DNA from: Xanthobacter autotrophicus Py2
Lineage (GTDB): Bacteria > Pseudomonadota > Alphaproteobacteria > Rhizobiales > Xanthobacteraceae
Direction of reading: 5' to 3'
DNA length: 64,000 nt
Assembly (NCBI GenBank): GCA_000017645.1
Contig: CP000781.1
Coordinates: 1,082,001 to 1,146,000 of the forward strand
The notes under the pieces were generated by a model. That model ran no database searches, was not told the origin of the DNA, and saw nothing but the letters and a program-made list of their open reading frames with translations. Below are positions 8,403-17,288 of the stretch, piece by piece; positions within the stretch are counted from its first letter, which is position 1; every line of letters starts with the position of its first letter. The position numbers were made by a program, and so were the translations under genes.

Positions 8403-8476
8403 GTACTGTCGCAGTCCCCATTTTTCCCCGCCGTGGGCGCGCGCCATCTTGCCTCCGCTTTTGGAGGTATCTTGGC

Positions 8477-9103
8477 ATGAAGACATTGCTTCGCATCGAT
8501 TCCAGCGCACGTATCGAGGGCTCGCGGTCGCGGCGGCTCGGCGATGCGCTGGAGGCACGCTGGCGCGCCGGCAGCCCCGACGGCGCGGTGGTCCGGCGGG
8601 ACCTCGCGGCCGATCCCGTTCCGCACATCGAGGCCACCACCATCGCCGGCTTCTTCACTCCGGCGGACCAGGTCACCGATGCGATGCGGGCCGCGACCGT
8701 GCTATCCGACCGGCTCATCGGCGAGGTGGAGGCGGCGGATGCCCTGCTCATCACCGCGCCAATGTATAATTTCGGCCTGCCCTCCACGTTGAAGGCGTGG
8801 ATCGACCATGTGGTGCGCATCCACCGCACCGTCGCCTATGACGGCACCACCTTCCGGGGCCTCGTAACCGGCAAGGCGGCCTATGTGGCGCTCGCCTATG
8901 GCGCGGGGAGCTACGAGCCGGGCGGGACGCTGGCCCCCTTCGACTATGCCAAGCCCTATCTTACCCACGTGCTCGGTTTCATTGGCTTTCGCGACATCGA
9001 GGTGGTGGGCGTGGAAGGCACCAGTGGCGAGGAAGGCGCGGCTGCGGCTGCGCTCGATGCCGCACTGAAAGCCATCGAAAACCTGCCGTCTCTCGCCGCC
9101 TGA
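8477..9103 (+). CDS. azoR: FMN-dependent NADH-azoreductase
   Basis: 208 aa flavodoxin-like reductase. It opens with MKTLLRIDSSAR, has TAPMYNFGLPSTLKAWIDHV (the conserved PMYNF-P flavin segment) and a later YGAGSYEPGG segment, matching the AzoR/NQO family. Known reaction: two-electron reduction of quinones and azo compounds by NADH with FMN. ATG 8477 is preceded by GGAGG; the frame is open upstream but the extra stretch crosses the operator. It is a single gene controlled in all likelihood by the divergent LysR. Confidence 0.9.
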   Translation: MKTLLRIDSSARIEGSRSRRLGDALEARWRAGSPDGAVVRRDLAADPVPHIEATTIAGFFTPADQVTDAMRAATVLSDRLIGEVEAADALLITAPMYNFGLPSTLKAWIDHVVRIHRTVAYDGTTFRGLVTGKAAYVALAYGAGSYEPGGTLAPFDYAKPYLTHVLGFIGFRDIEVVGVEGTSGEEGAAAAALDAALKAIENLPSLAA

Positions 9104-9256
9104 AATTTTCCGGCGAAAAATCGTCGGATGCGCGAATAAAACCGAATGCTCCGCGGTCTTGGCTGGTGTGGGTCCGCCCACGCCAGCTGAAGCGGCCGCT
9201 CCCCCGGGGGCGCCGCTCTCCCGCGCCGGACGTATCCGGCCCATCCGGAGAGACCC

Positions 9257-10213
9257 ATGAGCAAATCCGACACCACCACGCCCGCCCCCGACGCGGACGG
9301 CATCCACCGCCGCGGCTTCCTGGAATGCATGACCTGGGCGGGCACCGGCATCCTGTGGACCTTGTCCGGCGGCCTTCCGAGCGGCCTCGGGCTTGGCTCC
9401 GCCCTCGCGGCGGAACCGGCCAAGGCCTTCACTTTCCTCCAGATCAGCGACAGCCATGTGGGCTTCGACAAGCCGGCCAATCCGGATGCCCTCTCGACGC
9501 TACGCGAGGCGGTGGCACGCATCAGGACGCTGAAGGAAAAGCCGGCCTTCATGATCCACACCGGCGACATCAGCCACCTGTCGCGGGAGAAGGAATTCGA
9601 CGACGCCGACCAGATCATCAAGGAAGCCGGCATCCCGGTGTTCTACGTGCCGGGCGAGCATGACCTGCTCGATGACGGACAGGGCAAGGCCTATCTGGAG
9701 CGCTACGGCAAGGGCTCCAAGGGCGCCGGCTGGTACAGCTACGACCACGATGGGGTGCATTTCATCGCCTTGGTGAACGTGGTGGAGTTGAAGGGCGGCG
9801 GCCTCGGCAATCTCGGCACCGAGCAGCTCGAATGGCTGGAGAGCGACGTGGCGGGGCTGCCGTCCTCCACGCCCATCGTGGTGTTCGCCCACATCCCGCT
9901 CTGGACCGTCTATCCCGAATGGGGATGGGGCACGTCGGACGGGCTGCAGGCGCTGGCCTATCTCAAGCGCTTCGGTTCGGTGACGGTGCTGAACGGCCAC
10001 ATCCACCAGGTGATGCAGAAGGTGGAGGGCAACGTGACCTTCCACACGGCCCGCTCCACGGCCTTCCCCCAGCCGGCGCCGGGCAGCGCGCCGTCCCCCG
10101 GCCCGCTGAAGCTGCCGGCTGGCGAGCTGCGCAAGAACCTCGGCATCGCCACGGTGAACTTCATCCGGGGCTCGCAGCCCCTCGCCATCATCGACCAGCC
10201 CCTGGAAGGCTGA
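9257..10213 (+). CDS. Tat-exported metallophosphoesterase
   Basis: 318 aa. A twin-arginine signal peptide (HRRGFLECMTW, RR at residues 18-19, then a hydrophobic stretch to LAAEP) predicts folded export to the periplasm. The calcineurin-type metal-binding motifs follow in order: QISDSHVGF, HTGDISH, PGEHDLLDD (GEHD replacing the usual GNHD), VFAHIPL and NGHIHQV. The substrate is unknown. GGAGAGACCC upstream is a fair ribosome site. It is the first gene of a set with a cupredoxin, an ECF sigma factor and an anti-sigma factor; the cupredoxin starts 42 bp downstream. Confidence 0.9.
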   Translation: MSKSDTTTPAPDADGIHRRGFLECMTWAGTGILWTLSGGLPSGLGLGSALAAEPAKAFTFLQISDSHVGFDKPANPDALSTLREAVARIRTLKEKPAFMIHTGDISHLSREKEFDDADQIIKEAGIPVFYVPGEHDLLDDGQGKAYLERYGKGSKGAGWYSYDHDGVHFIALVNVVELKGGGLGNLGTEQLEWLESDVAGLPSSTPIVVFAHIPLWTVYPEWGWGTSDGLQALAYLKRFGSVTVLNGHIHQVMQKVEGNVTFHTARSTAFPQPAPGSAPSPGPLKLPAGELRKNLGIATVNFIRGSQPLAIIDQPLEG

Positions 10214-10255
10214 GCGCACCTGCGCCCCTTCCCGCTGTCCTGAAAGGAGATTTCC

Positions 10256-10633
10256 GTGAGTCAGTCCTTCATGCGCGTCCCCGCCTTGCGGTCCAGTCCC
10301 GCCGCGGCCCTCTTCGCCGCAGCCCTCCTCGCGCTTGCCCTCGGCCTTGCGGCCCGGCCCGCCGCCGCCGCCGGCGAGGAGGTGACGGTCTCAATCGACA
10401 ATTTCACCTTCACCCCCGCCGAGGTGACGGTTGCGCCCGGTACCACCGTCACCTGGGTGAACAACGACGACATTCCGCACACGGTGGTCGACAAGAAGCA
10501 GGCCTTCCGGTCCAAGGTTCTCGATACGGAAGGAAAGTACTCCTTCACCTTCAACACGGCCGGCGACTTCACGTATTTCTGTTCTTTGCATCCCCACATG
10601 ACCGGCAAGGTGGTGGTGAAACCTGCGGGCTGA
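10256..10633 (+). CDS. Periplasmic cupredoxin (amicyanin/pseudoazurin-like)
   Basis: 125 aa with a cleavable signal peptide ending near AAAAGEE (residue 40). The type 1 copper ligands are all present: His75 (DDIPHTV), Cys109, His112 and Met115 (FCSLHPHM, CX2HX2M spacing as in amicyanin). It starts with GTG at 10256, supported by AAGGAGA upstream. Known for the fold: single-electron transfer. With the upstream exported phosphoesterase it may form a periplasmic redox/stress unit; the partner is unknown. A strong hairpin follows the stop. Confidence 0.92.
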   Translation: MSQSFMRVPALRSSPAAALFAAALLALALGLAARPAAAAGEEVTVSIDNFTFTPAEVTVAPGTTVTWVNNDDIPHTVVDKKQAFRSKVLDTEGKYSFTFNTAGDFTYFCSLHPHMTGKVVVKPAG

Positions 10634-10648
10634 TTTCAACGAATAAGA

Positions 10649-10679
10649 CTCGCAGCGGAACACGGGGTTCCGCTGCGAG
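10649..10679 (+). terminator. Hairpin terminator candidate after the cupredoxin
   Basis: A perfect 13-bp stem (CTCGCAGCGGAAC) with a 5-base loop begins 16 bases after the cupredoxin stop. No U-tract follows, so it may act as an attenuator or an mRNA 3' stabiliser rather than a complete intrinsic terminator. It separates the cupredoxin from the sigma-factor gene. Confidence 0.55.
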
Positions 10680-10867
10680 AGAGCTTGAGCAAGCGGGGCA
10701 GGTCGATGCTGGCAACAGGTCCGGGATACGCGCCGTGGTGTCCGGCCGGGGAGGCGGGAGGGGCGGGCGTATTTTTCGTCCGGGCCGGCGGATGGCGGGC
10801 TTTCGCCTTTAGCCTCGCCGCCCTGGTGTTTCGCGTCGCCCGCATCCGCTCCGGTCAGGCGCATCCC

Positions 10868-11476
10868 ATGGCGGAACTCTCGGCCCGCCATGGGCACGCT
10901 GCGCCTGCCGCCGATCGCGGGCACGATGGGGCCGCGGCGGCGCGGTTCGACGCGCTGATCCTGCCGCACCTCGACGCAGCCTATAACCTCGCGCGCTATC
11001 TGAGCCGGGATCCGGATGCGGCGCAGGACATCGTGCAGGACGCGTTTCTGCGCGCCTATCGCAGCTTCGCCGACTTCCGCGGCCTGAGCCCGCGGGCGTG
11101 GCTGCTCGCCATCGTGCGCAATTGCCATGCGACATGGCGGATGCAGCATCGGCGGGCGCCGCAGTCCGCCCCCCTGCCGCATGGCGACGGAGAGGCGCCG
11201 GAGGATGCGGCCAGTCTTCTTGTTGACGGGGACACGCCCGAGAGCCTTCTGCTGCGCCGCACCGAGGCGGAAGCCGTGCGCGCGCTGCTGGAACACCTTC
11301 CCGAGCCGCTGCGTGAGGTGCTGGTGCTGCGCGAGCTGGACGAATTGTCCTACCGCGAGATCGCGGAGGTGGCGGGGGTGCCGGTGGGGACGGTGATGTC
11401 GCGCCTGTCCCGCGCGCGCCGTCTGTTCGCCGACCTCTGGTCGCGCGCCGCACCTGACGGGGAGGCGGTCCCATGA
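10868..11476 (+). CDS. ECF-family RNA polymerase sigma factor
   Basis: 202 aa. Region 2 ([20 protein letters not shown], then [13 protein letters not shown]) and region 4 ([20 protein letters not shown] with the [20 protein letters not shown]) are both complete, and no region 3 is present, as expected for an ECF factor. ATG 10868 is placed at the start of the plausible protein; the frame is open about 180 bases further, and no strong ribosome site decides between them. It overlaps the anti-sigma gene by 4 bases (ATGA), the usual sigma/anti-sigma arrangement. Probable targets are its own operon and the upstream phosphoesterase/cupredoxin genes. Confidence 0.9.
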   Translation: MAELSARHGHAAPAADRGHDGAAAARFDALILPHLDAAYNLARYLSRDPDAAQDIVQDAFLRAYRSFADFRGLSPRAWLLAIVRNCHATWRMQHRRAPQSAPLPHGDGEAPEDAASLLVDGDTPESLLLRRTEAEAVRALLEHLPEPLREVLVLRELDELSYREIAEVAGVPVGTVMSRLSRARRLFADLWSRAAPDGEAVP

Positions 11477-12309
11477 GCACGCCTGTTCCAGAAGCCGGGC
11501 CCTGCGCCGCATGGGAGGGGCTGCTGAACGGCTACCTCGATGGCGAGCTGGATGCCGCCCATGTGATGGACGTGGAACGCCACCTCGCCGGTTGTCCCGC
11601 CTGTGCGGGCGCCCTCCAACGCATGACGCTCGTGCGGCGGGTCGTGAGCCAGGACGACGTGCGCTGGCGCGCGCCGCCGGCCCTGCGCGACAGCGTCGTT
11701 GCCGCCCTGGCACGGGAGCGGAGCGCGGCGGTGGCCCAGCCTTTGGCTCGCCCTTCCGGGATCGCCGCTTTGGTCGGCCGGCTGCGCGCCATGCTGCCTG
11801 CGCTCCGGCAGTGGAGCATCATTCCCTCGCTTGCGGTGGTCGCAGCGGCGCTCCTCCTGGTGGTGCTGCCGCCGAGGGGTGGGTCCTCGCTGGAGGAGGA
11901 ACTGGTCGCCGGCCATGTCCGCTCCCTGCTGGCGGAGCATCTGACCGACGTGGCGAGCTCGAACCAGCACACGGTGAAGCCCTGGTTCGGCGGCAAGATC
12001 GACTTCTCGCCCCCGGTGGTGGATCTCGCGGCGCGCGGCTTTCCGCTGGCGGGCGGGCGGCTCGACTATATCGGCGGGCGGGTGGTGGCGGCCCTCGTCT
12101 ATCGCCGCAACGGGCATGTCATCAATGTCTTCGTCTGGCCCGCAGGGTCTGACGCGCACGTGGACAGGGCGTTCATGGCGCGCGCCCGTGAGGGCTACAC
12201 GCTTCTCAACTGGACCGAGGCCGGCCTGACCTACTGGGCCATTTCCGATCTCAATACCGTGGAACTGAAGGAGTTCCAGGAGGATTTCCTGGAGGCGCTG
12301 CCGAAATAG
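11473..12309 (+). CDS. Membrane anti-sigma factor with zinc-finger N-terminus
   Basis: 278 aa. The N-terminal anti-sigma domain has the zf-HC2 motif HLAGCPAC (His37, Cys41, Cys44). One transmembrane helix lies at about residues 117-137 ([17 protein letters not shown]). The C-terminal part is periplasmic, with an alternating pattern ending in [17 protein letters not shown]. It overlaps the sigma gene by 4 bases, so it is its cognate inhibitor. The CXXC ligands and the cupredoxin neighbour make an oxidant or metal signal plausible, but this is inference. Confidence 0.9.
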   Translation: MSTPVPEAGPCAAWEGLLNGYLDGELDAAHVMDVERHLAGCPACAGALQRMTLVRRVVSQDDVRWRAPPALRDSVVAALARERSAAVAQPLARPSGIAALVGRLRAMLPALRQWSIIPSLAVVAAALLLVVLPPRGGSSLEEELVAGHVRSLLAEHLTDVASSNQHTVKPWFGGKIDFSPPVVDLAARGFPLAGGRLDYIGGRVVAALVYRRNGHVINVFVWPAGSDAHVDRAFMARAREGYTLLNWTEAGLTYWAISDLNTVELKEFQEDFLEALPK

Positions 12310-12312
12310 GAC

Positions 12313-13056
12313 TCAGGCGGCGACGGCGAGGCGCGACAGGTCGGCGAGCGAGGAGACCGTGAAATCGGGCGCATAGCCCAGAGCTTCCTCCTGCGTCCGC
12401 AGCGCCTTGTAAAAGGTCACCGGCCGCAGCGCGCCGGTCATCTCTTCGGCGACCTCCTGGGCCAAAGCAGCCTGGGGCAGGCGCGCGATGCGGGCGACGC
12501 GGAAGCCGAAGCGCTTGGCTCCGGCGATGTCGAAACCGTTCGAGGAGACGAAGATCACCTCGTGCGGCTTCACACCAAGTCGCTCCTCCACCAGTTCGTA
12601 GGCACGCGGATCCGGCTTGAATGCGCGTTTTTCGTCCACGCTGATGGTGGTCTCGATCAGGTCGCGCAGGGCAGAGCCGCCCACCAGCGGATCAAGCATC
12701 TGCGGGCTGCCGTTAGACAGGATGGCGCGGTGCACGCCGGACAGGCCGCCAAGGGCCGCCACTGCGTCCGGATAGGGCGCAAGGCGGTTATAGGCCTCGG
12801 CGATATCGTCGAAGAGGGTCGCGGTGGGGGAGAGGCCGAGCACGCCGAGCGTGTAGGTCAGCGCCTCCCGCGTCACCGTCCAGAAGTCGCGGTAGTCGCC
12901 CATGAGCGAGCGCAGCCAGCTGTATTCCAGCTGCTTCATGCGCCAGATCTGGGTGATGATCTCGCCATGACCGGGAAACGCCTGTTCCGTCACGTCGGCG
13001 ACGGACTGCACGTCGAAGAGCGTGCCGTAGGCGTCGAATACGAAAGCCTTGATCAT
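12313..13056 (-). CDS. dhlB: (S)-2-haloacid dehalogenase, type II
   Basis: 247 aa HAD-superfamily enzyme. Hydrolytic removal of halogen from L-2-haloalkanoates is the known reaction. Every catalytic position remembered for Xanthobacter autotrophicus DhlB falls at the same number here: Asp8 nucleophile (FDAYGTLFD), Thr12, Arg39, Asn115 (LSNGSP), Lys147, Ser171, Asn173, Phe175 and Asp176 (SSNGFDIAGA). The length is slightly shorter than DhlB. ATG 13056 has GGGAGA upstream. It is the last gene of a GST-TetR-dehalogenase set on the minus strand, suggesting TetR-regulated use of halogenated acids. Confidence 0.92.
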   Translation of the reverse strand: MIKAFVFDAYGTLFDVQSVADVTEQAFPGHGEIITQIWRMKQLEYSWLRSLMGDYRDFWTVTREALTYTLGVLGLSPTATLFDDIAEAYNRLAPYPDAVAALGGLSGVHRAILSNGSPQMLDPLVGGSALRDLIETTISVDEKRAFKPDPRAYELVEERLGVKPHEVIFVSSNGFDIAGAKRFGFRVARIARLPQAALAQEVAEEMTGALRPVTFYKALRTQEEALGYAPDFTVSSLADLSRLAVAA

Positions 13057-13117
13057 GGGCGTGTCTCCCTCCCGATCGGTCCTGGATGTCCTGCCCTGCT
13101 GCCCACGCCCGGTAAGC

Positions 13118-13708
13118 TCAGCGCGGTTCCAGTGCTGCAAGAGCCGGACGCAGCACACCTTCCAGCAGCATCCGCTCTGGGCGGATGCGGGACAGGACCC
13201 GGATGCCCAGCAGCACGCCGAGCAGCATGCGCGCGAGATCTTCCGCCGTCTGGTCGGGGTTGATGGCGCCGTCCTTCTGGCCTGCCGCCACGCGGCGGCG
13301 AAAGAAGGCCTCGATCTCGCCGAGGGTGCGGCCTGCGGCGGCCCGCAGCTCGGGATCATGGGGCCCAAGCTCCACGGCGGCATTGACCACCATGCAGCCC
13401 TTCATGTCCGGATCGTTCAGCGAGCGTTCCACGATCTCATCTAAGAAGGCGCCGATGGCCGCACGCGGGGCGATGGCGGGATCCTCGAGGCGCCGGATGC
13501 GGTCGGCCACGCTCTCGTCCACGTAGCGCTCCAGCGCGCGTTCATAGAGCGCGTGCTTGTCGCCGAAGGCGTTGTACAGGCTAGCGCCGGTGAGCCCCAT
13601 GCTGGACGCGAGGTCGCGCACCGAGGTTGCCTCATAGCCGCGCGTCCAGAAGCAGCGGATCGCCGCGTCCAGAACCTCGTTTTCGTCGAACGCCCGTGGC
13701 CGTGCCAT
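13118..13708 (-). CDS. TetR-family transcriptional repressor
   Basis: 196 aa. The N-terminal HTH reads VLDAAIRCFWTRGYEATSVR followed by GLTGASLYNAFGDKHALY; the C-terminus is an effector-binding helical domain. The start MARPRAFDENEVLD at 13708 fits the family. It lies between the GST gene and the dehalogenase gene on the same strand. The near-perfect 30-bp dyad at 14591-14620 upstream of the GST genes is its likely operator, controlling both divergent transcripts. Confidence 0.9.
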   Translation of the reverse strand: MARPRAFDENEVLDAAIRCFWTRGYEATSVRDLASSMGLTGASLYNAFGDKHALYERALERYVDESVADRIRRLEDPAIAPRAAIGAFLDEIVERSLNDPDMKGCMVVNAAVELGPHDPELRAAAGRTLGEIEAFFRRRVAAGQKDGAINPDQTAEDLARMLLGVLLGIRVLSRIRPERMLLEGVLRPALAALEPR

Positions 13709-13770
13709 GTGTGAAGGGGACTTTCGTTGCGGTTGGAACTGGTGGGCGAGCCTAACGCCCGCCCGCCTTG

Positions 13771-13796
13771 TCGTCACCCGGCGTCGTCACCCGGCG
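13771..13796. repeat. Exact 13-bp tandem duplication over a stop codon
   Basis: TCGTCACCCGGCG occurs twice in immediate succession (13771-13783 and 13784-13796). The second copy contains the stop codon of the GST gene (13787-13789), so the duplication sits exactly at the gene's 3' end. Confidence 0.9.
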
Positions 13797-14500
13797 CGGC
13801 GAGCGGTCTGGCCAAAGAGGATTTTCTTGCCTTCCTCGGTCACCGCCGGCCGGCTGGAATAAGGCTCGGCCCGGGCATAGGCGGCGATGGTCGCCGGTCG
13901 CGCCGCCACCGCCTCGAACCAGCGCTTGAGATGGGGGAAATCGGCAAGATCCTGGCTCTGGCGCTGGTGGGGCACGATCCAGGGATAGATGGCCATGTCG
14001 GCGATGGAATAGTCCGCGCCACCGACAAACGCGCTCCCGGTCTCGGCATTCGCTGCCAGCCGACGGTCGAGCACGCCATAGAGGCGGTTGGTTTCCTTCA
14101 CGTAGCGCTCGATGGAGTAGGGGATCTTCTCCGGTGCATACTGGCTGAAATGGTGGTTCTGCCCGGCCATGGGGCCAAGCCCGCCCATCTGCCAGAACAG
14201 CCATTCCGTCACGCTGGTGCGGCCGCGCAGGTCGGACGGGATGAAACGCCCCGTCTTCTCGGCGAGATAAAGCAGGATGGCACCGGATTCGAACACCGAG
14301 ATCGGCGCGCCCTTGTCAGTCGGGGTGTGATCGACGATGGCCGGCATACGGTTGTTCGGCGCAATCGCAAGAAAGTCCGGCTTGAACTGGTCGCCCGCGC
14401 TGATGTCCACCGGAACGATCCGATAGTCGAGCCCTGCCTCTTCCAGGAAAAGCGTGATCTTGTGGCCGTTCGGTGTCGGCCAATAATAAAGATCGATCAT
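13787..14500 (-). CDS. Glutathione S-transferase (YfcG/Ure2p-like)
   Basis: 237 aa. The thioredoxin-like N-terminal domain has YWPTPNGHKITLFLEEAG, RMPAIVDH (cis-Pro) and ESGAILLYLAEKTGRF, the glutathione-binding region; an all-helical C-terminal domain follows with FVGGADYSIADMAIYPW. This matches the YfcG-type disulfide reductase/transferase branch. It is the first gene of the minus-strand set with tetR and dehalogenase, and divergent from a second, related GST at 14669 across a shared dyad. Role in detoxifying halogenated or electrophilic compounds is inferred. Confidence 0.9.
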   Translation of the reverse strand: MIDLYYWPTPNGHKITLFLEEAGLDYRIVPVDISAGDQFKPDFLAIAPNNRMPAIVDHTPTDKGAPISVFESGAILLYLAEKTGRFIPSDLRGRTSVTEWLFWQMGGLGPMAGQNHHFSQYAPEKIPYSIERYVKETNRLYGVLDRRLAANAETGSAFVGGADYSIADMAIYPWIVPHQRQSQDLADFPHLKRWFEAVAARPATIAAYARAEPYSSRPAVTEEGKKILFGQTARRAG

Positions 14501-14590
14501 CGTCTGCCTCGTTGATGCGCAGGGCGCCGCGCGAGAACATTCACACCGCGCAAAAATCGCAGAAGGAAGCTTGCGGTCCCCGCGTTGCCG

Positions 14591-14620
14591 TGCATTCTAT
14601 ATCAGTCGATCTAAAATGCA
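14591..14620. promoter_or_regulatory. TetR operator candidate in the divergent GST promoter
   Basis: An imperfect dyad in which 11 of 13 consecutive outer positions pair (outer arms TGCATT / AATGCA, inner TATAT / GATCTA) occupies the centre of the 168-bp divergent region. It contains the only AT-rich promoter-like stretch there, so a bound repressor would occlude both promoters. Confidence 0.6.
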
Positions 14621-14668
14621 AATGCGCGTCGGCCCCCAGGGGTCGGCCCGCCCGGCAAAGGTGATCCC

Positions 14669-15379
14669 TTGATCCGCTTCTACTTCCATCCCACGCCCAA
14701 TCCCGCCAAGGTCGCCCTGTTCCTGGAGGAGGCAGGCCTCCCCTACGAGGTGGTGCCCGTCGACACGGCGAAGGGCGAGCAGCATCTGCCGGCGTTCCGC
14801 GCCATCAATCCCAACGGCAAGGTGCCGGCCATCGTCGATACCGAGGGTCCCGGCGGCCGCGAGGCGCGGGTGTTCGATTCCACCGCCATCCTGCTCTATC
14901 TCGCGGAGAAGACGGGGCAGTTCCTGGGCGCGCCGCAGGACCGGCCGGATCTGTTGTCCTGGCTGCTCTTCATCGCCTCGGGGCTCGGCCCGTTCTCGGG
15001 GCAGGCGGTGCATTTCCAGCATGCGGCGCCGCAGGGCCTCGACTATGCCGTGAACCGCTACCGGCGCGAGGTTGAGCGGCACTACAAGGTGCTCGACGAC
15101 CATCTTGCCACCCGCCGCTTCATCGTGGGCGAGACCTACACCATCGCCGACATGTCGGCCTGGGGCTGGCTCGATCGCGCCGCGCGGGTGCTGAAGGTGG
15201 AGAGCGATCCGCTCGCCGGTTTCCCCAACCTGAAGCGCTGGTTCGCGCAGATCGATGCGCGCGAGGCGGTGGCGCGGGCTCGCGCGGTGGGCAAGGACCA
15301 CAGCTTCAAGGCGTCCGGCGACGAGGAAAGCCGCCGCGCCCTGTTCCCCTCCAACTATCCGCCCGCAGCCGCGGAGTGA
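14669..15379 (+). CDS. Glutathione S-transferase (YfcG/Ure2p-like)
   Basis: 236 aa, a paralogue of the divergent GST. Equivalent segments are FHPTPNPAKVALFLEEAG, KVPAIVDT, DSTAILLYLAEKTGQF and FIVGETYTIADMSAWGW. The start is TTG at 14669 with AAAGGTGA just upstream. It is followed after 37 bp by a short-chain dehydrogenase with its own ribosome site, probably one transcript under the dyad at 14591-14620. Substrate unknown. Confidence 0.9.
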   Translation: MIRFYFHPTPNPAKVALFLEEAGLPYEVVPVDTAKGEQHLPAFRAINPNGKVPAIVDTEGPGGREARVFDSTAILLYLAEKTGQFLGAPQDRPDLLSWLLFIASGLGPFSGQAVHFQHAAPQGLDYAVNRYRREVERHYKVLDDHLATRRFIVGETYTIADMSAWGWLDRAARVLKVESDPLAGFPNLKRWFAQIDAREAVARARAVGKDHSFKASGDEESRRALFPSNYPPAAAE

Positions 15380-15416
15380 GGTGGCAGTCGCGTCCGGTCT
15401 CCTGAAGGAGGAAGCC

Positions 15417-16223
15417 ATGAAGATCGAAGGAAAGCGGGTCCTCGTCACCGGGGGCTCGAGCGGAATCGGCCGCGCCATCACCGTCGCACTTCTCAAGAAG
15501 GGCGCGCGGGTGGTGATCACCGGCCGAAGGCAGGATGTGCTTGCCGCGGCGGTCGCGAGCCTTAAAGCCAACGGCGGCGATGTCCACGGCATCTGCGCGG
15601 ACGTGACCGAGACGGCCGGGCGGAAGGCCACCCTCGATGGCGCATTGGTTCACCTAGGTGGGCTCGACATCCTTGTCAACAATGCGGGCGGCGTGCGCGC
15701 CGGCCGCCTGGAGGACACGAGCGAGGCTGAAATCCGCGCCATGGTGGAGGTGGATCTTGTCGCCCCCATCCTCCTTACCCGCGCGGCCCTGCCGGCGCTC
15801 CGGGCAAGCGGCGAGGGGCTGATCGCCGACGTTACCTCGGCTATCGCGCTCATCGGCATGCCGTTCTACGCCACTTATGCCGCCACAAAGGCGGGCCTCG
15901 CACGCTTTGACGAGGCGCTTCGGCGGGAATTGGTGGGGGAGGGCGTGCGTGTGCTGACCATCTATCCCGGTGCGACGGACACCCCGATGATGCGCACCAG
16001 CCGGGCCGGCGCCGAGGTGGGCTTCACCAAGGAACCGGCGGATGCGGTTGCGGACGCGGTGGTCGCTGCCATCGAAGGGGATGGATTCGAGGTGGTGCGG
16101 GGCGGCGAGGCGCGGGCGCAGATGATCGCCCTCAATCGCTCCGACCCCACCGCTCTTGACCGACGCTTCGCTGATCTCAAGCCGGCGCTGGCCGAGGCGG
16201 TGCGGGACCACTCCGCGCTTTAG
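15417..16223 (+). CDS. Short-chain dehydrogenase/reductase
   Basis: 268 aa classical-type SDR. The cofactor motif TGGSSGIG is at residues 11-18, NNAGG follows in the expected place, and the catalytic Ser141, Tyr154 and Lys158 (YAATK) have canonical spacing. ITGRRQ after strand 2 suggests NADP(H) preference. A strong AAGGAGGAAG ribosome site fixes ATG 15417. It follows the GST gene and is probably co-regulated with it; substrate unknown. The product resembles SDR proteins used in cell-envelope lipid or xenobiotic metabolism, without enough signal to choose. Confidence 0.9.
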   Translation: MKIEGKRVLVTGGSSGIGRAITVALLKKGARVVITGRRQDVLAAAVASLKANGGDVHGICADVTETAGRKATLDGALVHLGGLDILVNNAGGVRAGRLEDTSEAEIRAMVEVDLVAPILLTRAALPALRASGEGLIADVTSAIALIGMPFYATYAATKAGLARFDEALRRELVGEGVRVLTIYPGATDTPMMRTSRAGAEVGFTKEPADAVADAVVAAIEGDGFEVVRGGEARAQMIALNRSDPTALDRRFADLKPALAEAVRDHSAL

Positions 16224-16350
16224 CACGTGGTCGATCGGCTTGCGGGCATGTCCGAACAGGTTCTCGCGCGACCTGTGCGAACCTCAGTCCGCCAGCCGGA
16301 AGGTAATCCGAGCCATCGCGCCCTTCCTTTCGGAGGGCGTGACTTTTCAT

Positions 16351-16373
16351 CCTGGTCCACGATCGGGACCAGG
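16351..16373. terminator. Hairpin between convergent genes
   Basis: An 8-bp perfect stem, CCTGGTCC / GGACCAGG, with a 7-base loop lies between the convergent SDR and AraC genes, flanked by TTTT on the left and ATTTC on the right. It probably ends transcription from either side. Confidence 0.4.
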
Positions 16374-16400
16374 CCATTTCAGCGGCCGTGACCCCGCGCC

Positions 16401-17288
16401 TCAGGTCCGCGCCGAGCGGAACAGGCTCGGGGTCACACCGGTCTGCTTGCGGAATACCGCGGACAGATGGCTCTGGCTGGAGAATCCCGCTTCCAGCGCC
16501 ACCTCAACGATGGGCAGGTCGGTCGAGGCCAGCAGATCCTTGGCCTTCAACACCCGGCGCGAGACGATGTATTGGTGGACGCTCATGCCGAAGCGTCGAT
16601 TGAAGGCCCGCGAGAGCGAGCGCGGCGACACTCCCGCCTCCCGCGCGAGGGCGTCGAGGGGCAGTTCCTCGGCGATCCGGTCGACGATCAGCTCGCATAC
16701 GCGGCGTAGCGCCCGCTCCGGGGCGCCGTCCCGCTCGCCGTCGAACGTCGAGGAGCGCCCCACCGCCGTATAGCCGCGAACCACGTGGGCATAGGCGGCG
16801 TGGGCAAGTTCATCCGCATAGAAGCGCGATCCGGCGTCTTCCGGATGCCGTAGGATATCCAGCACGGCGAGGGCCAGCTGTTCCAGCAGCGGATCGTGCA
16901 CGCCGAGCGGCACATCCAGCTCCACCCGCCCCACATGCGCGCTGCACGCCCGGGCCGCGGCCGCGTCGAGCATCTCCTGCCGCAGGTACAAGGTCAGCAT
17001 CTCCGAGCGACCGTGACGATGCCACTCGCTCGCCTCCAGCGCGGGAATGAGATGGAACTGCCGGGGCCGCAGCGTGGCGGTCTCGATGGCGCCGCCGCCG
17101 CTGACCCGGCGGCGGATCCGCGCCGGCTGATTGACGCAATAGCCCAGGCACGGATTCCCGATCGGGGCGAGCTCGCCGCTCCACGCATCCACCGCGAGCA
17201 GGGCCGCCTGGATGTTGGCCCACCCGCGACCGTCGCTGCTCGCCAGCGTCGCGTTGCGTGGCCATGAACCGATGTCGTGCATGCGCAT
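16401..17288 (-). CDS. AraC-family transcriptional regulator
   Basis: 295 aa. The C-terminal AraC DNA-binding domain has two HTHs: ELPLDALAREAGVSPRSLSR and LPIVEVALEAGFSSQSHLS, ending FRKQTGVTPSLFR. The N-terminal part (residues 1-180) is a cupin-like sensor region with HLIPALEASEWHRHGRSE. It is divergent from the Old Yellow Enzyme gene, its likely target, across a 286-bp region that contains a TTGGTC...GACCGAA half-dyad near 17340. Confidence 0.9.
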   Translation of the reverse strand: MRMHDIGSWPRNATLASSDGRGWANIQAALLAVDAWSGELAPIGNPCLGYCVNQPARIRRRVSGGGAIETATLRPRQFHLIPALEASEWHRHGRSEMLTLYLRQEMLDAAAARACSAHVGRVELDVPLGVHDPLLEQLALAVLDILRHPEDAGSRFYADELAHAAYAHVVRGYTAVGRSSTFDGERDGAPERALRRVCELIVDRIAEELPLDALAREAGVSPRSLSRAFNRRFGMSVHQYIVSRRVLKAKDLLASTDLPIVEVALEAGFSSQSHLSAVFRKQTGVTPSLFRSART

